This document shows, piece after piece, positions 35,745 through 45,110 of a stretch of DNA of 64,000 nucleotides (position 1 is the first letter of the stretch; the number at the start of each line of letters is the position of its first letter). The stretch comes from Spirosoma aureum (GTDB taxonomy: Bacteria > Bacteroidota > Bacteroidia > Cytophagales > Spirosomataceae). The position numbers and the translations under genes are program-made. Below the pieces are notes generated by a model. The model ran no database searches, was not told the origin of the DNA, and saw nothing but the letters and a program-made list of their open reading frames with translations. The stretch is taken from positions 3,866,501-3,930,500 of the forward strand of contig NZ_CP050063.1 in the NCBI RefSeq assembly GCF_011604685.1, written 5' to 3'.

Positions 35745-37049
35745 TCAATCCCATTGAAGGGATACTAACTTGCCAACCAAAAGAAGATTGCTGAGATACC
35801 AGCCATTTTCGGCGTATCGATCGGGGTCATCTATTTTGATGTTTCGTTTCTGAAGAATAGCGGCCTTGTCGAATGCTTTTCCCGTTACGCGTACGGTTAC
35901 TTCATGAGCTGTATCGCTTAAGCCTTCCAGATAAAAACTAAACTTCCGATAATAGTGACAATACTGGTCGAAGCGTTGCACTTCCTTTTTCTCACCGTCG
36001 AGTGTCATTTCCAGGATACCCGATCCTGGCCCAACCAAATCGTAAAAGCCAAGTGTAGTGCCCTTGAATCTGACGCGTAAAACAGCATCCGGAGAGGTTG
36101 CTTTGTAGATGGCAGGCATGAATTTGGAAAACGACTTAACTAGCTGGTGGTCAGTAGGTAATTTTTGCCAATGTGACGACGGAGGCAATTCGGCAAGAGA
36201 CACTAATTGAGCTGTTTCCCAATTGTTGGACGCCAGTGGATTTGGTAGCGCATGTGGTTTGTCTGCAGTCACGCTTTCCATTTCGGCAAGGTGTTTGCGG
36301 ACTACGCTGGCGTAAATGGGATGTCCTGACTTAGACAGCGGGTGCGTTTTGTCTGTCGTGAAAACAATCTTGCCGGGATTTTCTTCCGGCTTTCCGGTAA
36401 AGACCAGTTTGCCTTCTTTATAGAGTCGGGCCACTTCCACGCCCATGTGAATCGAGGGAATCTGATAGTGATCGGCGATGGCTTCCATGGCTTGAGCCGA
36501 TGCCTGAAACTTGCCAGCTACCAGATCAGGCAACACGTTTTCGGCCAGTGTATATACAAAACAGATATCCGTATTGGGATTTGCTTTCCAGGTTTTCCGA
36601 ACGATGCCTTCCATTGACTGGTAGAGTTGCTCCGCAGTTCGTCCAAAATCATTGACGGCAAATTCCACAAACACAAGATCAGGCTTTTGAGCCAGTACAT
36701 CGCGATCCATCCTAAAAACCCCCAGATTTGACCCCGTTCCACCTATAGTTGCGTTGATTTCATTAAACGATGTCTGAGGGTAGTTGATTCGTAACCAGCT
36801 GAAAGTCAGGCTACGCCAGCCGTCTCCCGCTTCGGTAATGCTGCCGCCGATATACGCCACATTAACCTCACGTCTTTCTTTAACTTTCTGAAAGAAATTC
36901 GGCAACCCGCCCCGTTGATGAAACTCTTGTGTCTCCGATGAGTTGGTTTTTTGAAAAGTGGTTGCACCTGTTGACAGTGGTTTCTGGCAGCTCCAACTGA
37001 ACAACAAGGTAATCAGTACGACGGGGAAATTCAGGGCAGTTCGTTTCAT
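35745..37049 (-). CDS. SGNH/GDSL-type hydrolase lipoprotein with C-terminal domain
   Basis: 434 residues. The signal peptide ends with a lipobox-like FSWSC (Cys about 21). The SGNH core begins near residue 58: VAYIGGSITEAGDGW (block I, Ser), TIGGTGSNLG (block II region, Gly), FVEFAVNDFG (block III, Asn), and DKTHPLSKSGHPIYA (block V, Asp and His). About 150 further residues form a sandwich-like domain. Such enzymes deacetylate polysaccharides or sugar esters. It lies upstream of a decayed secreted gene and the susC operon, on the same strand, beside a susD relic, and may once have belonged to another PUL. Confidence 0.82.
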   Translation of the reverse strand: MKRTALNFPVVLITLLFSWSCQKPLSTGATTFQKTNSSETQEFHQRGGLPNFFQKVKERREVNVAYIGGSITEAGDGWRSLTFSWLRINYPQTSFNEINATIGGTGSNLGVFRMDRDVLAQKPDLVFVEFAVNDFGRTAEQLYQSMEGIVRKTWKANPNTDICFVYTLAENVLPDLVAGKFQASAQAMEAIADHYQIPSIHMGVEVARLYKEGKLVFTGKPEENPGKIVFTTDKTHPLSKSGHPIYASVVRKHLAEMESVTADKPHALPNPLASNNWETAQLVSLAELPPSSHWQKLPTDHQLVKSFSKFMPAIYKATSPDAVLRVRFKGTTLGFYDLVGPGSGILEMTLDGEKKEVQRFDQYCHYYRKFSFYLEGLSDTAHEVTVRVTGKAFDKAAILQKRNIKIDDPDRYAENGWYLSNLLLVGKLVSLQWD

Positions 37050-37069
37050 TTCTAATAAGGTTACTTTGA

Positions 37070-37153
37070 TCAGTAGCCTGGATTCTGCGTAAGGATTGGA
37101 TTATATTGAATCTCGGCCAGCGGAATAGGGAACAGCATCTGGTAAGCTTGAAC
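37070..37153 (-). pseudogene. C-terminal relic of a SusD gene
   Basis: On the minus strand bases 37153-37070 read QAYQMLFPIPLAEIQYNPILTQNPGY and stop at TGA. This matches the C-terminal end of SusD proteins, including LLPIPQREI...GFGQNPGY of the intact SusD at 30290. Further upstream to about 37268 another frame reads TVRVKLFQRNTYAPIPTTVD without a recognisable family. There is no start codon or full domain. Confidence 0.65.
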
Positions 37154-37403
37154 CTGAACGATTGCTCACCGCTGTTGATGAAAAGCCCTTTGTTTGGCAC
37201 GTCTACCGTAGTCGGAATCGGGGCATATGTATTACGCTGAAATAGCTTGACACGAACCGTGTAGAGTTTTGAACGTGAGCAGTTTTATTGATTTCAGGAA
37301 TAAGTACAAAGCAGGTGCCTTTCGCTGGCATGTGATCGAGCTATACAGTTTAAGGCTGTTGAGTGTGTCCTTGCCTGTTGGGAACGTCAGTTTTGACAGG
37401 TAT

Positions 37404-37520
37404 TTAAGCTGCCAGTCGGTACTCCACCGGCATCATGAACCTAAAGGCCTGATGAGGCTGTTCGTAGTTTTATTCAACTAACCACTCAGCCCTGGTTTTG
37501 GAACGAATCTTACCGTTTGG
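37404..37520 (-). pseudogene. C-terminal relic of an IS3-like transposase
   Basis: On the minus strand the frame reads PNGKIRSKTRAEWLVE, an in-frame TAA, then NYEQPHQAFRFMMPVEYRLAA and a stop. The stretch YxxxRPHQALxxxTPxEY is the usual C-terminus of IS3/IS481-type transposases. The internal stop and missing catalytic domain show that it is dead. No inverted repeats of an element were identified. Confidence 0.6.
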
Positions 37521-38187
37521 TGTGAATCTAGATTAAACCTGTAAAATCTATAGATTACTTAGTAAGCGGCATAAGTGACACATTAACAGAAGATTGCTTG
37601 TCAATTTCAGTCTTAAAGTGCCCAAATATATGCAACCATTAAAACAATGATTTTTTATCGCATATATAAATTTAGTTATTTAGCATTCATACAACCTTTA
37701 CAATCTGTTGCTATAAGGTTCGTCATACTCAACTTATTTTTTGACTGCTCCCTAATTAAATGTCTTTGGCATTATCCAAGACAGCGCTTCAAATTACTCA
37801 ACATTGAATCGTGCTAGTATTGAGGTGGAATATTTTTTCACATCAATACAATTACCATTAAAGTTAAATTTCTGGTAAATAGCCGCGACGATTAAGTCGA
37901 TCCATGACAAGTACAGGGAATCATTTTATTGCCTGAATACTTGGAGAAAGTGGAGTAAAATCGCCTTTTTTCGTAAGTAAGCAAAGCTCTAGATCAACTC
38001 TAGAAACCACAAAAGTTTCTAGTTTATACTAAAGATTAGAGCTTTTAGTTGATGTTACCATTTCATTAGTCAAAGGCTGTTTTTACGCCAGGTCCATCTG
38101 AGAAATGTGACTGAACGGGCGAAGCCGTAGTTTTTTCTTCATCCTGCTCCATTAACGGAATAGGCTCCCAAGCATTTCTGAACCCCT
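37521..38187. other. Long AT-rich non-coding leader before the polysaccharide locus
   Basis: 667 bp with no convincing coding frame on either strand, between the transposase relic and wza. It must contain the promoter of the polysaccharide operon. A clear TAnnTTTG box at the right distance was not found. The last 200 bp contain the nested inverted repeat at 37983-38045. Confidence 0.5.
37983..38045 (+). repeat. Nested inverted repeats in the wza leader
   Basis: Outer arms AAAGCTCTA (37983-37991) and TAGAGCTTT (38037-38045) enclose inner arms CTAGAAAC (38000-38007) and GTTTCTAG (38015-38022). Both pairs are perfect, so one stem with an internal loop can form. It lies 143 bp upstream of wza. 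It could be an RNA antitermination/attenuation element or a protein-binding cruciform. Confidence 0.6.
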
Positions 38188-39054
38188 ATGAGTACTCTAA
38201 GCACTGTCAGTGAATGGCTAAAAAAATTCATTGCCATATGTGTTCTGTTTTTTCTTCTCGCATCCTGTGCAACTGTTAAGCCGGTCACTCCTCCGCCCCC
38301 CCAATTAGAGTATTTTCAAAGTAAAGACTTAACGTTTCCGGCCTATGTAGAAATGGCTGTTCCAAAAATATCAACGATACAAAAAGGAGATATTTTAGGG
38401 ATAATCATCAGTAGCCTGAACAAAGAGTCCAATGAGATTATGAATTTTTATAACATAAGCTCATTGCCCCTAGCCAGTTTTTCGCCTGGTGGTGAGTCAG
38501 GAGGAGCTAGTAGTCAACCTCTAGGCTATCCAGTAGATTCGTTAGGTAACGTTTCGATACCACTCATCGGAAAACAAAAACTTGACGGACTGACAATCCA
38601 GCAGGCGGAAGGAAAGGTTAAAGATGCTGTTGAAAAAACGCTTAAAGATCCGGCTGTAAATATTCGGTTTATGAATCACAAATTTACCGTGTTAGGGGAA
38701 GTGGGCCATGCTGGTATATTTAATTTATTAAACGATCAAACGACTATAATAGAAGCGATTACGGCAGCTGGTGATTTAACTATGTTCGGTAAACGGGACA
38801 GTATTCGGGTTATTCGGACGGTTGGTAACAAACGGGAAATTGGCTTGGTAAACCTTCGGAATAGGGATGTATTCATGTCTCCCTATTTCTATATAAGAAA
38901 CGACGATATCATTTACGTAGAACCTACAAAAGATAAAGCATTACCTGTACCACAACCTCCTCAACAACAGCCCAGCCTTTTTATACAGCGGGCACCTATC
39001 TACTTAAGTCTGGCAACAACACTTATATCATTGGTGTATTTGCTAACCAGGTAG
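38188..39054 (+). CDS. wza: Polysaccharide export outer-membrane lipoprotein (Wza/OPX family)
   Basis: 288 residues. A lipoprotein signal ends with LASC (Cys about 30). The Poly_export domain starts at KISTIQKGDILGIIISSLNKESNEIMNFYNIS and YPVDSLGNVSIPLIGKQKLDGLTIQQAEGKVKDAV, followed by an SLBB-type part (FTVLGEVGHAGIFNLLNDQTTIIEAITAAGDLT). A hydrophobic C-terminal helix (LSLATTLISLVYLLT) may span the outer membrane as in E. coli Wza. It is the first gene of the polysaccharide operon, 33 bp before the Wzc-type gene, and forms the export channel. Confidence 0.92.
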   Translation: MSTLSTVSEWLKKFIAICVLFFLLASCATVKPVTPPPPQLEYFQSKDLTFPAYVEMAVPKISTIQKGDILGIIISSLNKESNEIMNFYNISSLPLASFSPGGESGGASSQPLGYPVDSLGNVSIPLIGKQKLDGLTIQQAEGKVKDAVEKTLKDPAVNIRFMNHKFTVLGEVGHAGIFNLLNDQTTIIEAITAAGDLTMFGKRDSIRVIRTVGNKREIGLVNLRNRDVFMSPYFYIRNDDIIYVEPTKDKALPVPQPPQQQPSLFIQRAPIYLSLATTLISLVYLLTR

Positions 39055-39087
39055 CCGGTCATTTCTCTACGTAAGCAAACAGAATTC

Positions 39088-41442
39088 ATGAATTCCTCTG
39101 AACAAGCCTTCACAGAAGAACAGGAAGAAGATACAAACATCCTGGGGTATGTCTTCAAGTATTTGCGGTATTGGTATTTGATCGTGCTGGCGCTGGCCAT
39201 TAGCTTCACATATGCTTACGTATATCTGAAAAGGTTCACACCGATCTATCAGGTTAGCGCAACCCTGCTGATCAAGGATGAAAAAAAAATGAATACCGAG
39301 GTGCTTGAAAAATTAGATATGAAAGGCACCAGTAAACTGGTAGAAAATGAAATAGAGGTATTGAAATCAAGAGCATTGATTGGCAAAGTAGTTGACAACC
39401 TTAATCTGATTGTTTCTTACTGGACAGAAGGAAAAGCGCGTGATTTAGAGTTATATACCAATAGCCCAATTAAACTGAACACTACCGAAATAACCGATTA
39501 CGCTTATAACAATCCACTCTATATTCAGGTAGGACCCGGAAAAAAATATCAGTTATTCGATCAGGAGCAGAATAGCCTGGGTACCTTTGAATACAGCCAG
39601 TTAGTGAAATCGCAATACGGTAAGTTTAGAGTTTTTGACAAAGATAGCCTGAGTGATAGCTACCCTGTCCCAATACGAATTACGTTCCAGAATCGGGATG
39701 TTCTCATCAATACGTTAACCAGTCAATTACAAATAGCACTTCTCAATTATGAAAGCAGCCTGATCTCATTGGGTCTCGAAACCTCACTGCCTAAAAAAGG
39801 GAAGGATATATTGACGAAGCTACTGGAAGAATATGCCTTTGCGACGTTAGAAGATAAAAACAGAGAGGCCACCAACACATTGCGTTTTATTGAAGAACGA
39901 TTAAAACTGGTAACGGCTGAGTTAGGCGATGTTGAGGAGAATGTTGAACAATATCGGCGAAAAAAAGGCATTACGGATTTAAGTTCAGAAGCGAATCTTT
40001 TTTTAGGTAAAGTTGAAGATAATGACGCCAAACTGAATGAGTTAGCTATTCAGATAAAAGTATTGGAGGGTGTTGAACAATACCTGAACAGTACGCAGGT
40101 GGGCATTGTGGCTCCGGCAACCATGATGGGCATTACGGACCCTATTTTAACATCTTACATCGAGCAGTTGTCTCAGTTAGAAATAGAACGGAGTAAGTTA
40201 GCCCAGACAGTTCAGCCAGGCAATCCCTATCTGGAAACAATAAACAACCAGATGCGAAATGTCAAACAGGCTATCCGCGAAAATTTGGCTAACCAGAAGC
40301 AGAGTCTGAATGTAACAAAGCGGAGCTTAACCGATCTCAACACCCGTCTCGAAGGAGCTATTTCAACCATACCCCGAAAAGAAAGAGAGTTTGTTGGTAT
40401 AAAGCGGCAGGCCAACATTAAAGAAGATTTGTATTTACTGCTCCTTAAAACCAGAGAAGAGACGGCTATATCGTATGCATCCACCGTTACCGATAGCCGG
40501 ATCGTAGATGCGCCATTTTCCACCGGAGAGGCCGTAAAACCTAATAAGAACAATATCTACCTGATGGCCCTTTTACTTGGCCTGGCCATTCCGATTGCTC
40601 TGATCACATTAAAAGAAACATTTACAAATACGGTTCGGTCAAAACGGGAAATTGAACGAAAAACCGGACTGCGTGTCTTTAGCGAAATCAGTCTAAAAGC
40701 TAAAGACGATAAAGGAGAAATTATCGATACAAAAAGTCATAGTTTTATGAGCGAACAAATCCGAATGCTTCGCTCAAATATGCAGTATCTATTTTTAGAT
40801 GCTCAGGAAGAAATAGGAAAGACTGTTTTGATTACTTCGTCGACCAGCGGAGAGGGTAAAAGTTTTATAGCGTTAAATCTTGCCGCTTCACTGGCACTTC
40901 TGGATAAAAAGGTTGTCATTCTCGGGCTAGACTTACGAAAACCCAAAATTCAGGGCTACCTTAAAATCAGTAATAAAACAGGTATATCCTCTTACCTGAT
41001 CGGACGATTAGGTATTGCGGATATCATACAGAGTACCGACATCGATAATTTGTTTGTGATACCCAGCGGCCCAACTCCTCCTAATCCATCAGAGCTGATT
41101 GCAAATGGCCGTGTCAAGCTGATGATCGAAGGTCTTCGCCACTCATTTGATTATATAATCATTGACACTCCGCCAGTGGGGTTAGTTACCGATGCAACCC
41201 TATTGGCAACTTTAGCCGATGTATGTTTCTATGTAGTACGCTATAAAAAAACCGCCAAACTCCATTTAAAGACGATAAACGATGTAGATAAAAAGAAAAT
41301 CTTTAAGTCGATAAACATAATATTCAATGCTGTTAAACTCGAAAGTTCGCCAGACCATGCCTACGGATACGGGTACGGGAAAGTAGACTACTACGACGAG
41401 GAAAGAAAAAAGAACTGGATTAGTCGTTTATTAACTAAGTAA
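39088..41442 (+). CDS. wzc: Wzc-type chain-length regulator with BY-kinase domain
   Basis: 784 residues. Wzz domain with a first membrane helix (YWYLIVLALAISFTYAYVYL, about 30-50), a long periplasmic coiled coil with a GNVR-like end (IPRKEREFVGIKRQANIKEDLYLLLLKTREETAIS), a second helix (IYLMALLLGLAIPIALITL) and a cytoplasmic bacterial tyrosine kinase. Walker A is TSSTSGEGKSFIALNLA (K about 591), Walker A' ILGLDLRKPK, Walker B YIIIDTPPVGLVTDA. The C-terminal YGYGYGKVDYYDE is the autophosphorylated tyrosine cluster. It controls polymer length and export with Wza. Confidence 0.94.
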   Translation: MNSSEQAFTEEQEEDTNILGYVFKYLRYWYLIVLALAISFTYAYVYLKRFTPIYQVSATLLIKDEKKMNTEVLEKLDMKGTSKLVENEIEVLKSRALIGKVVDNLNLIVSYWTEGKARDLELYTNSPIKLNTTEITDYAYNNPLYIQVGPGKKYQLFDQEQNSLGTFEYSQLVKSQYGKFRVFDKDSLSDSYPVPIRITFQNRDVLINTLTSQLQIALLNYESSLISLGLETSLPKKGKDILTKLLEEYAFATLEDKNREATNTLRFIEERLKLVTAELGDVEENVEQYRRKKGITDLSSEANLFLGKVEDNDAKLNELAIQIKVLEGVEQYLNSTQVGIVAPATMMGITDPILTSYIEQLSQLEIERSKLAQTVQPGNPYLETINNQMRNVKQAIRENLANQKQSLNVTKRSLTDLNTRLEGAISTIPRKEREFVGIKRQANIKEDLYLLLLKTREETAISYASTVTDSRIVDAPFSTGEAVKPNKNNIYLMALLLGLAIPIALITLKETFTNTVRSKREIERKTGLRVFSEISLKAKDDKGEIIDTKSHSFMSEQIRMLRSNMQYLFLDAQEEIGKTVLITSSTSGEGKSFIALNLAASLALLDKKVVILGLDLRKPKIQGYLKISNKTGISSYLIGRLGIADIIQSTDIDNLFVIPSGPTPPNPSELIANGRVKLMIEGLRHSFDYIIIDTPPVGLVTDATLLATLADVCFYVVRYKKTAKLHLKTINDVDKKKIFKSINIIFNAVKLESSPDHAYGYGYGKVDYYDEERKKNWISRLLTK

Positions 41443-41494
41443 GTATCAGCCATTCCGCTTTAGCAAACTACTATCCACGACTTCCATCAACCGA

Positions 41495-42766
41495 ATGCAA
41501 AGCTTAGATGAAACCGCAATCGCGATTGTTGGATTAGGTTACGTTGGACTGCCGTTAGCCGTAGAATTCGGTAAAAAATATACAGTAATAGGATTTGATG
41601 TTAACAAAGACCGTATTAAACAACTAAATGAAGGATACGATCATACCCTGGAGATTCGGCAGGATCAGATTGTGGCTTCGCATCACTTATCGTTTACCCA
41701 CGAGGTTGAAGACTTAAAAGACTGCAATGTATATATCGTTACCGTACCTACGCCGATCGACAATTTTAAAAAGCCCGATTTAAGTTATTTACTGAAAGCC
41801 TCTGCAGTGGTCGGAAAACTGCTCAAAAAAGGCGATCTGGTCGTCTACGAATCAACGGTGTATCCGGGTTGCACAGAAGAGGATTGTGTACCGGTATTGG
41901 AAAAATGCAGCAATCTGGTGTATAATCAGGATTTTTTCTGTGGCTATTCTCCCGAACGGATCAACCCCGGCGATAAAGAACGAACGCTGACAAAAATTCT
42001 TAAAATCACATCGGGTTCAACGGTCGATACGGCTACGTTTGTTGATCAGCTATACAGCTCAATCATAGAGGCTGGAACATACAGAGCGCCATCAATAAAG
42101 GTTGCAGAAGCCGCCAAGGCTATAGAGAATGCTCAGCGTGATATAAACATTTCATTCGTTAATGAACTGGCGCTGATGTTTGATCGAATGGGAATCGATA
42201 CAAACGATGTACTGGATGCCGCCAGTACCAAATGGAATTTTTTAAAATTCAAGCCTGGATTGGTGGGAGGACACTGCATTGGTGTTGATCCTTATTATTT
42301 GGTTTACAAGGCACAGAGTCTGGGCTATTATCCACAGGTAATTGCTTCAGGCCGTTTAATTAATGATGGCATGGGAATATTCGTGGCTAAAAAAGTCCTG
42401 AAGCGATTGATTTCCAATGGATTGCAGATTCAGCTAAGCCGCGTTTTGATCTTAGGCATCACGTTTAAAGAAAATTGCCCTGACACCCGAAATACGAAAG
42501 TTGTTGACATCTATTATGAGCTTACCGATTTCGGTATCCATGTGGATGTTTATGATCCCTGGGCTTTAGCGCCGGATGTAAAAGAGGAATATGGAATTGA
42601 GTTGATTCCGGATATCGATTTAAAACAATACGACGGAATCATATTGGCCGTAGCTCACAAACAGTTCCTGACACTGGATATTAATGGCTTAAAAAAAGAC
42701 GATAAATCGATACTTTTTGATGTAAAATCAATTTTCGACAGACGCGTTGTTGATATCCGACTTTGA
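41495..42766 (+). CDS. wbpA: UDP-N-acetylglucosamine 6-dehydrogenase (WbpA/TviB type)
   Basis: 423 residues. NAD-binding IAIVGLGYVGLPLAVEFGKKYTVIGFD, central EAAKAIENAQRDINISFVNELALMFDRMGID, and the catalytic cysteine in GLVGGHCIGVDPYYLVYKAQSLGY. The VIGFDxNxxRI and CGYSPERINPGDKERTLTKILKITSG segments are typical of the TviB/VipA/WbpA branch, which oxidises UDP-GlcNAc (or GalNAc) to the uronic acid, rather than UDP-glucose dehydrogenase. Genes matching WbpE, WbpD and WbpB lie 1-5 kb downstream, which supports the first step of UDP-2,3-diacetamido-uronate synthesis. Confidence 0.9.
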   Translation: MQSLDETAIAIVGLGYVGLPLAVEFGKKYTVIGFDVNKDRIKQLNEGYDHTLEIRQDQIVASHHLSFTHEVEDLKDCNVYIVTVPTPIDNFKKPDLSYLLKASAVVGKLLKKGDLVVYESTVYPGCTEEDCVPVLEKCSNLVYNQDFFCGYSPERINPGDKERTLTKILKITSGSTVDTATFVDQLYSSIIEAGTYRAPSIKVAEAAKAIENAQRDINISFVNELALMFDRMGIDTNDVLDAASTKWNFLKFKPGLVGGHCIGVDPYYLVYKAQSLGYYPQVIASGRLINDGMGIFVAKKVLKRLISNGLQIQLSRVLILGITFKENCPDTRNTKVVDIYYELTDFGIHVDVYDPWALAPDVKEEYGIELIPDIDLKQYDGIILAVAHKQFLTLDINGLKKDDKSILFDVKSIFDRRVVDIRL

Positions 42767-42836
42767 CCAGAATCCTTAGCTACAGGTCGTTACATTACCG
42801 CTGCCTTATCCACACATAGATCAACTGATCCATATT

Positions 42837-43943
42837 ATGCATTTTGGTGGAATCTCTCTACAGAGCGAGTATCCGACAAGTTCGGATACTCCCCAACACT
42901 CGCTTAGAGAACCAGCGCTTATTTCGCCCGATCAGTTATCGGTACATAAAAAAATACCAGCCCTATTACAAAAAATTGCGCAACAAACTACCTGGCACTG
43001 CATCCAGATAGAGGATATTCGGCAGAACAAAACCCAGCAAAAGATAGGAAGCATATACCTTGAGGACCTACTTCAGAAAACACATGACCCTAATCTGATT
43101 TTTGAAAAAGTCAGGCAACTACTAATCGGAGATGGTCATTTCGCTTTTCGAATCATAACTGCAGAGAATATTAAATTCAGTATTCAGCAAAAATATCCTT
43201 CTCACTTATTCCTTTTATACTACACGTTTCATTTCCTGTTCAGGCGGGTGCTGCCCAAACTAAACGGTTTTAGAAAAATAGGCAGGCTACTCAAAATACC
43301 GGTTGATATTTCGAAAGCAGAAATAATTGGCAGGCTTATTTATAAAGGATTTGATATTGTTGACATCCAGGAAGCAGATCAAGAAACACTAATTGTTGCC
43401 AGAATTAATTGGTTAGATAACCCAAGCCAGTCGAAGCCGTTGCCAAATGAAGGGGTTTTATTTCGAATGGAACGGGTAGGTCTGCATGGCAAGCCCATAA
43501 CCGTATATAAGTTCCGCTCCATGCACCCTTATGCAGAGTATGTGCAGGAATACCTCTATAAAACAAATGGGATTGATACTGGAGGTAAGTTCAGAAATGA
43601 CTTTAGAGTGAGTACAGGAGGGCGGTTGATCCGAAAATATTGGATCGACGAACTGCCAATGGTGTTTAACCTCCTGAAAGGGTCTATTAAATTGGTAGGC
43701 GTAAGGCCGATTAGTGAGCATTATTTCAGCTTATACCCCGCTCATGCACAGGTTATCAGGCGAAATCACAAGCCGGGTCTACTGCCTCCTTTCTACGCTG
43801 ATCTACCGGCAACATTCGATGAAATTATAGCTTCTGAATTGGCTTACCTGAAGGCATATGAACAGAAACCGTTGGTAACCGACTTGCGCTATCTGCTACG
43901 TATCCTTAAGAATATTGTTATTTATAAAGCCAGAAGTAAATAA
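42837..43943 (+). CDS. Bacterial sugar transferase with an unusual N-terminal domain
   Basis: 368 residues. The C-terminal ~165 residues are a polyprenyl-phosphate phosphoglycosyltransferase domain: VLFRMERVGLHGKPITVYKFRSM, the catalytic Asp-Glu in WIDELPMVFNLLKGSIKLVGVRPIS and HKPGLLPPF. The usual N-terminal membrane or re-entrant helix directly before this domain is absent. Instead residues of about 50-190 have a helix-strand pattern (LLIGDGHFAFRIITAENI, GFDIVDIQEADQETLIVARI) resembling the second half of a class I methyltransferase, with one hydrophobic segment LFLLYYTFHFLF. It probably starts the lipid-linked repeat, but membrane attachment is unclear. Confidence 0.82.
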   Translation: MHFGGISLQSEYPTSSDTPQHSLREPALISPDQLSVHKKIPALLQKIAQQTTWHCIQIEDIRQNKTQQKIGSIYLEDLLQKTHDPNLIFEKVRQLLIGDGHFAFRIITAENIKFSIQQKYPSHLFLLYYTFHFLFRRVLPKLNGFRKIGRLLKIPVDISKAEIIGRLIYKGFDIVDIQEADQETLIVARINWLDNPSQSKPLPNEGVLFRMERVGLHGKPITVYKFRSMHPYAEYVQEYLYKTNGIDTGGKFRNDFRVSTGGRLIRKYWIDELPMVFNLLKGSIKLVGVRPISEHYFSLYPAHAQVIRRNHKPGLLPPFYADLPATFDEIIASELAYLKAYEQKPLVTDLRYLLRILKNIVIYKARSK

Positions 43944-43978
43944 CTGCTCCTTCAAAACAATCAATTGTGCTGAATACA

Positions 43979-45106
43979 GTGGATAACATACAAATGGTTG
44001 ATTTGAAAAATCAGTATTTGAAAATCAAACCAGTTATCGATGCGGCTATTCAGGAATGTATCGATACGAGTAGTTTCATTAAAGGGCCTCAGTTGGGCAG
44101 ATTCGAAAAACGATTTGCTAACTACCTCAACGTTAAGCATGTTATTGCCTGCGCCAACGGCACCGATGCGTTGCAGATAGCCATGATGGCTTTGGATCTT
44201 CAACCCGATGATGAAGTTATTGTTCCAGCCTTTACGTATGTAGCCACTGCCGAAGTGATTGCCTTACTGCGCCTGAAGCCGGTGATGGTTGATGTTGACC
44301 CGCAAACATTCACCATTAGCCCGGCAGCCATTGAGGAAGCTATAACCGAGAAAACAAAATTAGTTGTTCCTGTTCACCTGTTCGGTCAGTGTGCCGATAT
44401 GGAACGCATTGAAACGATTTGTACAGCCCGCAATCTGTTTATAGTAGAAGATGCCGCACAGGCTGTTGGCGCTTCCTACACGTTCAGCAATGGGCATAAG
44501 TACTCGGCTGGCGCGATGGGTACGCTGGGTACAACCTCATTTTTTCCTTCCAAAAATTTGGGCTGCTTTGGCGATGGCGGAGCAATCTACACTGCAAATG
44601 ATGGGTTGGCAGAGAAAGTAAAAATGATTGCGAATCATGGCCAAATCCGTAAATACGAGCACGAAATCATCGGTGTAAATTCCCGGTTAGATTCTATTCA
44701 GGCGGCCGTATTAAATGAAAAACTTAACTACCTGACGGAATATACCCAGGCCCGTCAGCAGGTTGCATTGGCCTATGATAAGGCTTTCGAGAACATTGAA
44801 GCCATCGAAGTACCCTATCGAATGCCCGGATCAGACCATGTTTTTCACCAGTATACGCTTAAAGTCCCTGCTTCTGAGCGTGACAATCTGCGGATATACC
44901 TAAGTCAGAAAAAAATACCCAGCATGGTGTATTATCCCAAGCCACTACATAGCCAGAAAGCGTACCAAACTATTGGGCGGGTCGTGGGAGATTTGTCGGT
45001 AACCGACGAGTTGTGTAATCGGGTCATTTCATTGCCAATTCATACAGAACTGTCTGACGAACAGGTAAGCTATATTTCTGAAGCCATTGTCGATTTTTTT
45101 TCCTGA
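43979..45106 (+). CDS. wbpE: PLP-dependent UDP-3-keto-sugar aminotransferase (WbpE/WlbC type)
   Basis: 375 residues from GTG 43979 ([17 protein letters not shown]); an upstream GTG at 43967 or ATG 43994 are alternatives. DegT/DnrJ/EryC1 fold: [62 protein letters not shown] and the PLP lysine about K192 in [16 protein letters not shown]. The segment around [16 protein letters not shown] is typical of WbpE/WlbC. It would aminate C3 of the UDP-3-keto-2-acetamido-uronic acid made by WbpB. The stop is 4 bp before the acetyltransferase start. Confidence 0.88.
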   Translation: MDNIQMVDLKNQYLKIKPVIDAAIQECIDTSSFIKGPQLGRFEKRFANYLNVKHVIACANGTDALQIAMMALDLQPDDEVIVPAFTYVATAEVIALLRLKPVMVDVDPQTFTISPAAIEEAITEKTKLVVPVHLFGQCADMERIETICTARNLFIVEDAAQAVGASYTFSNGHKYSAGAMGTLGTTSFFPSKNLGCFGDGGAIYTANDGLAEKVKMIANHGQIRKYEHEIIGVNSRLDSIQAAVLNEKLNYLTEYTQARQQVALAYDKAFENIEAIEVPYRMPGSDHVFHQYTLKVPASERDNLRIYLSQKKIPSMVYYPKPLHSQKAYQTIGRVVGDLSVTDELCNRVISLPIHTELSDEQVSYISEAIVDFFS

Positions 45107-45110
45107 GCCC

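Noticed and set aside
36880..37200. 106-codon minus-strand frame across the SGNH start
   Set aside because: Its meaningful part is the SusD relic read in the wrong phase; the rest overlaps the SGNH signal peptide.
41495..42766. Assignment as UDP-glucose 6-dehydrogenase
   Set aside because: The TviB/WbpA-type motifs and the neighbouring wbpB, wbpD and wbpE genes favour UDP-GlcNAc dehydrogenase.
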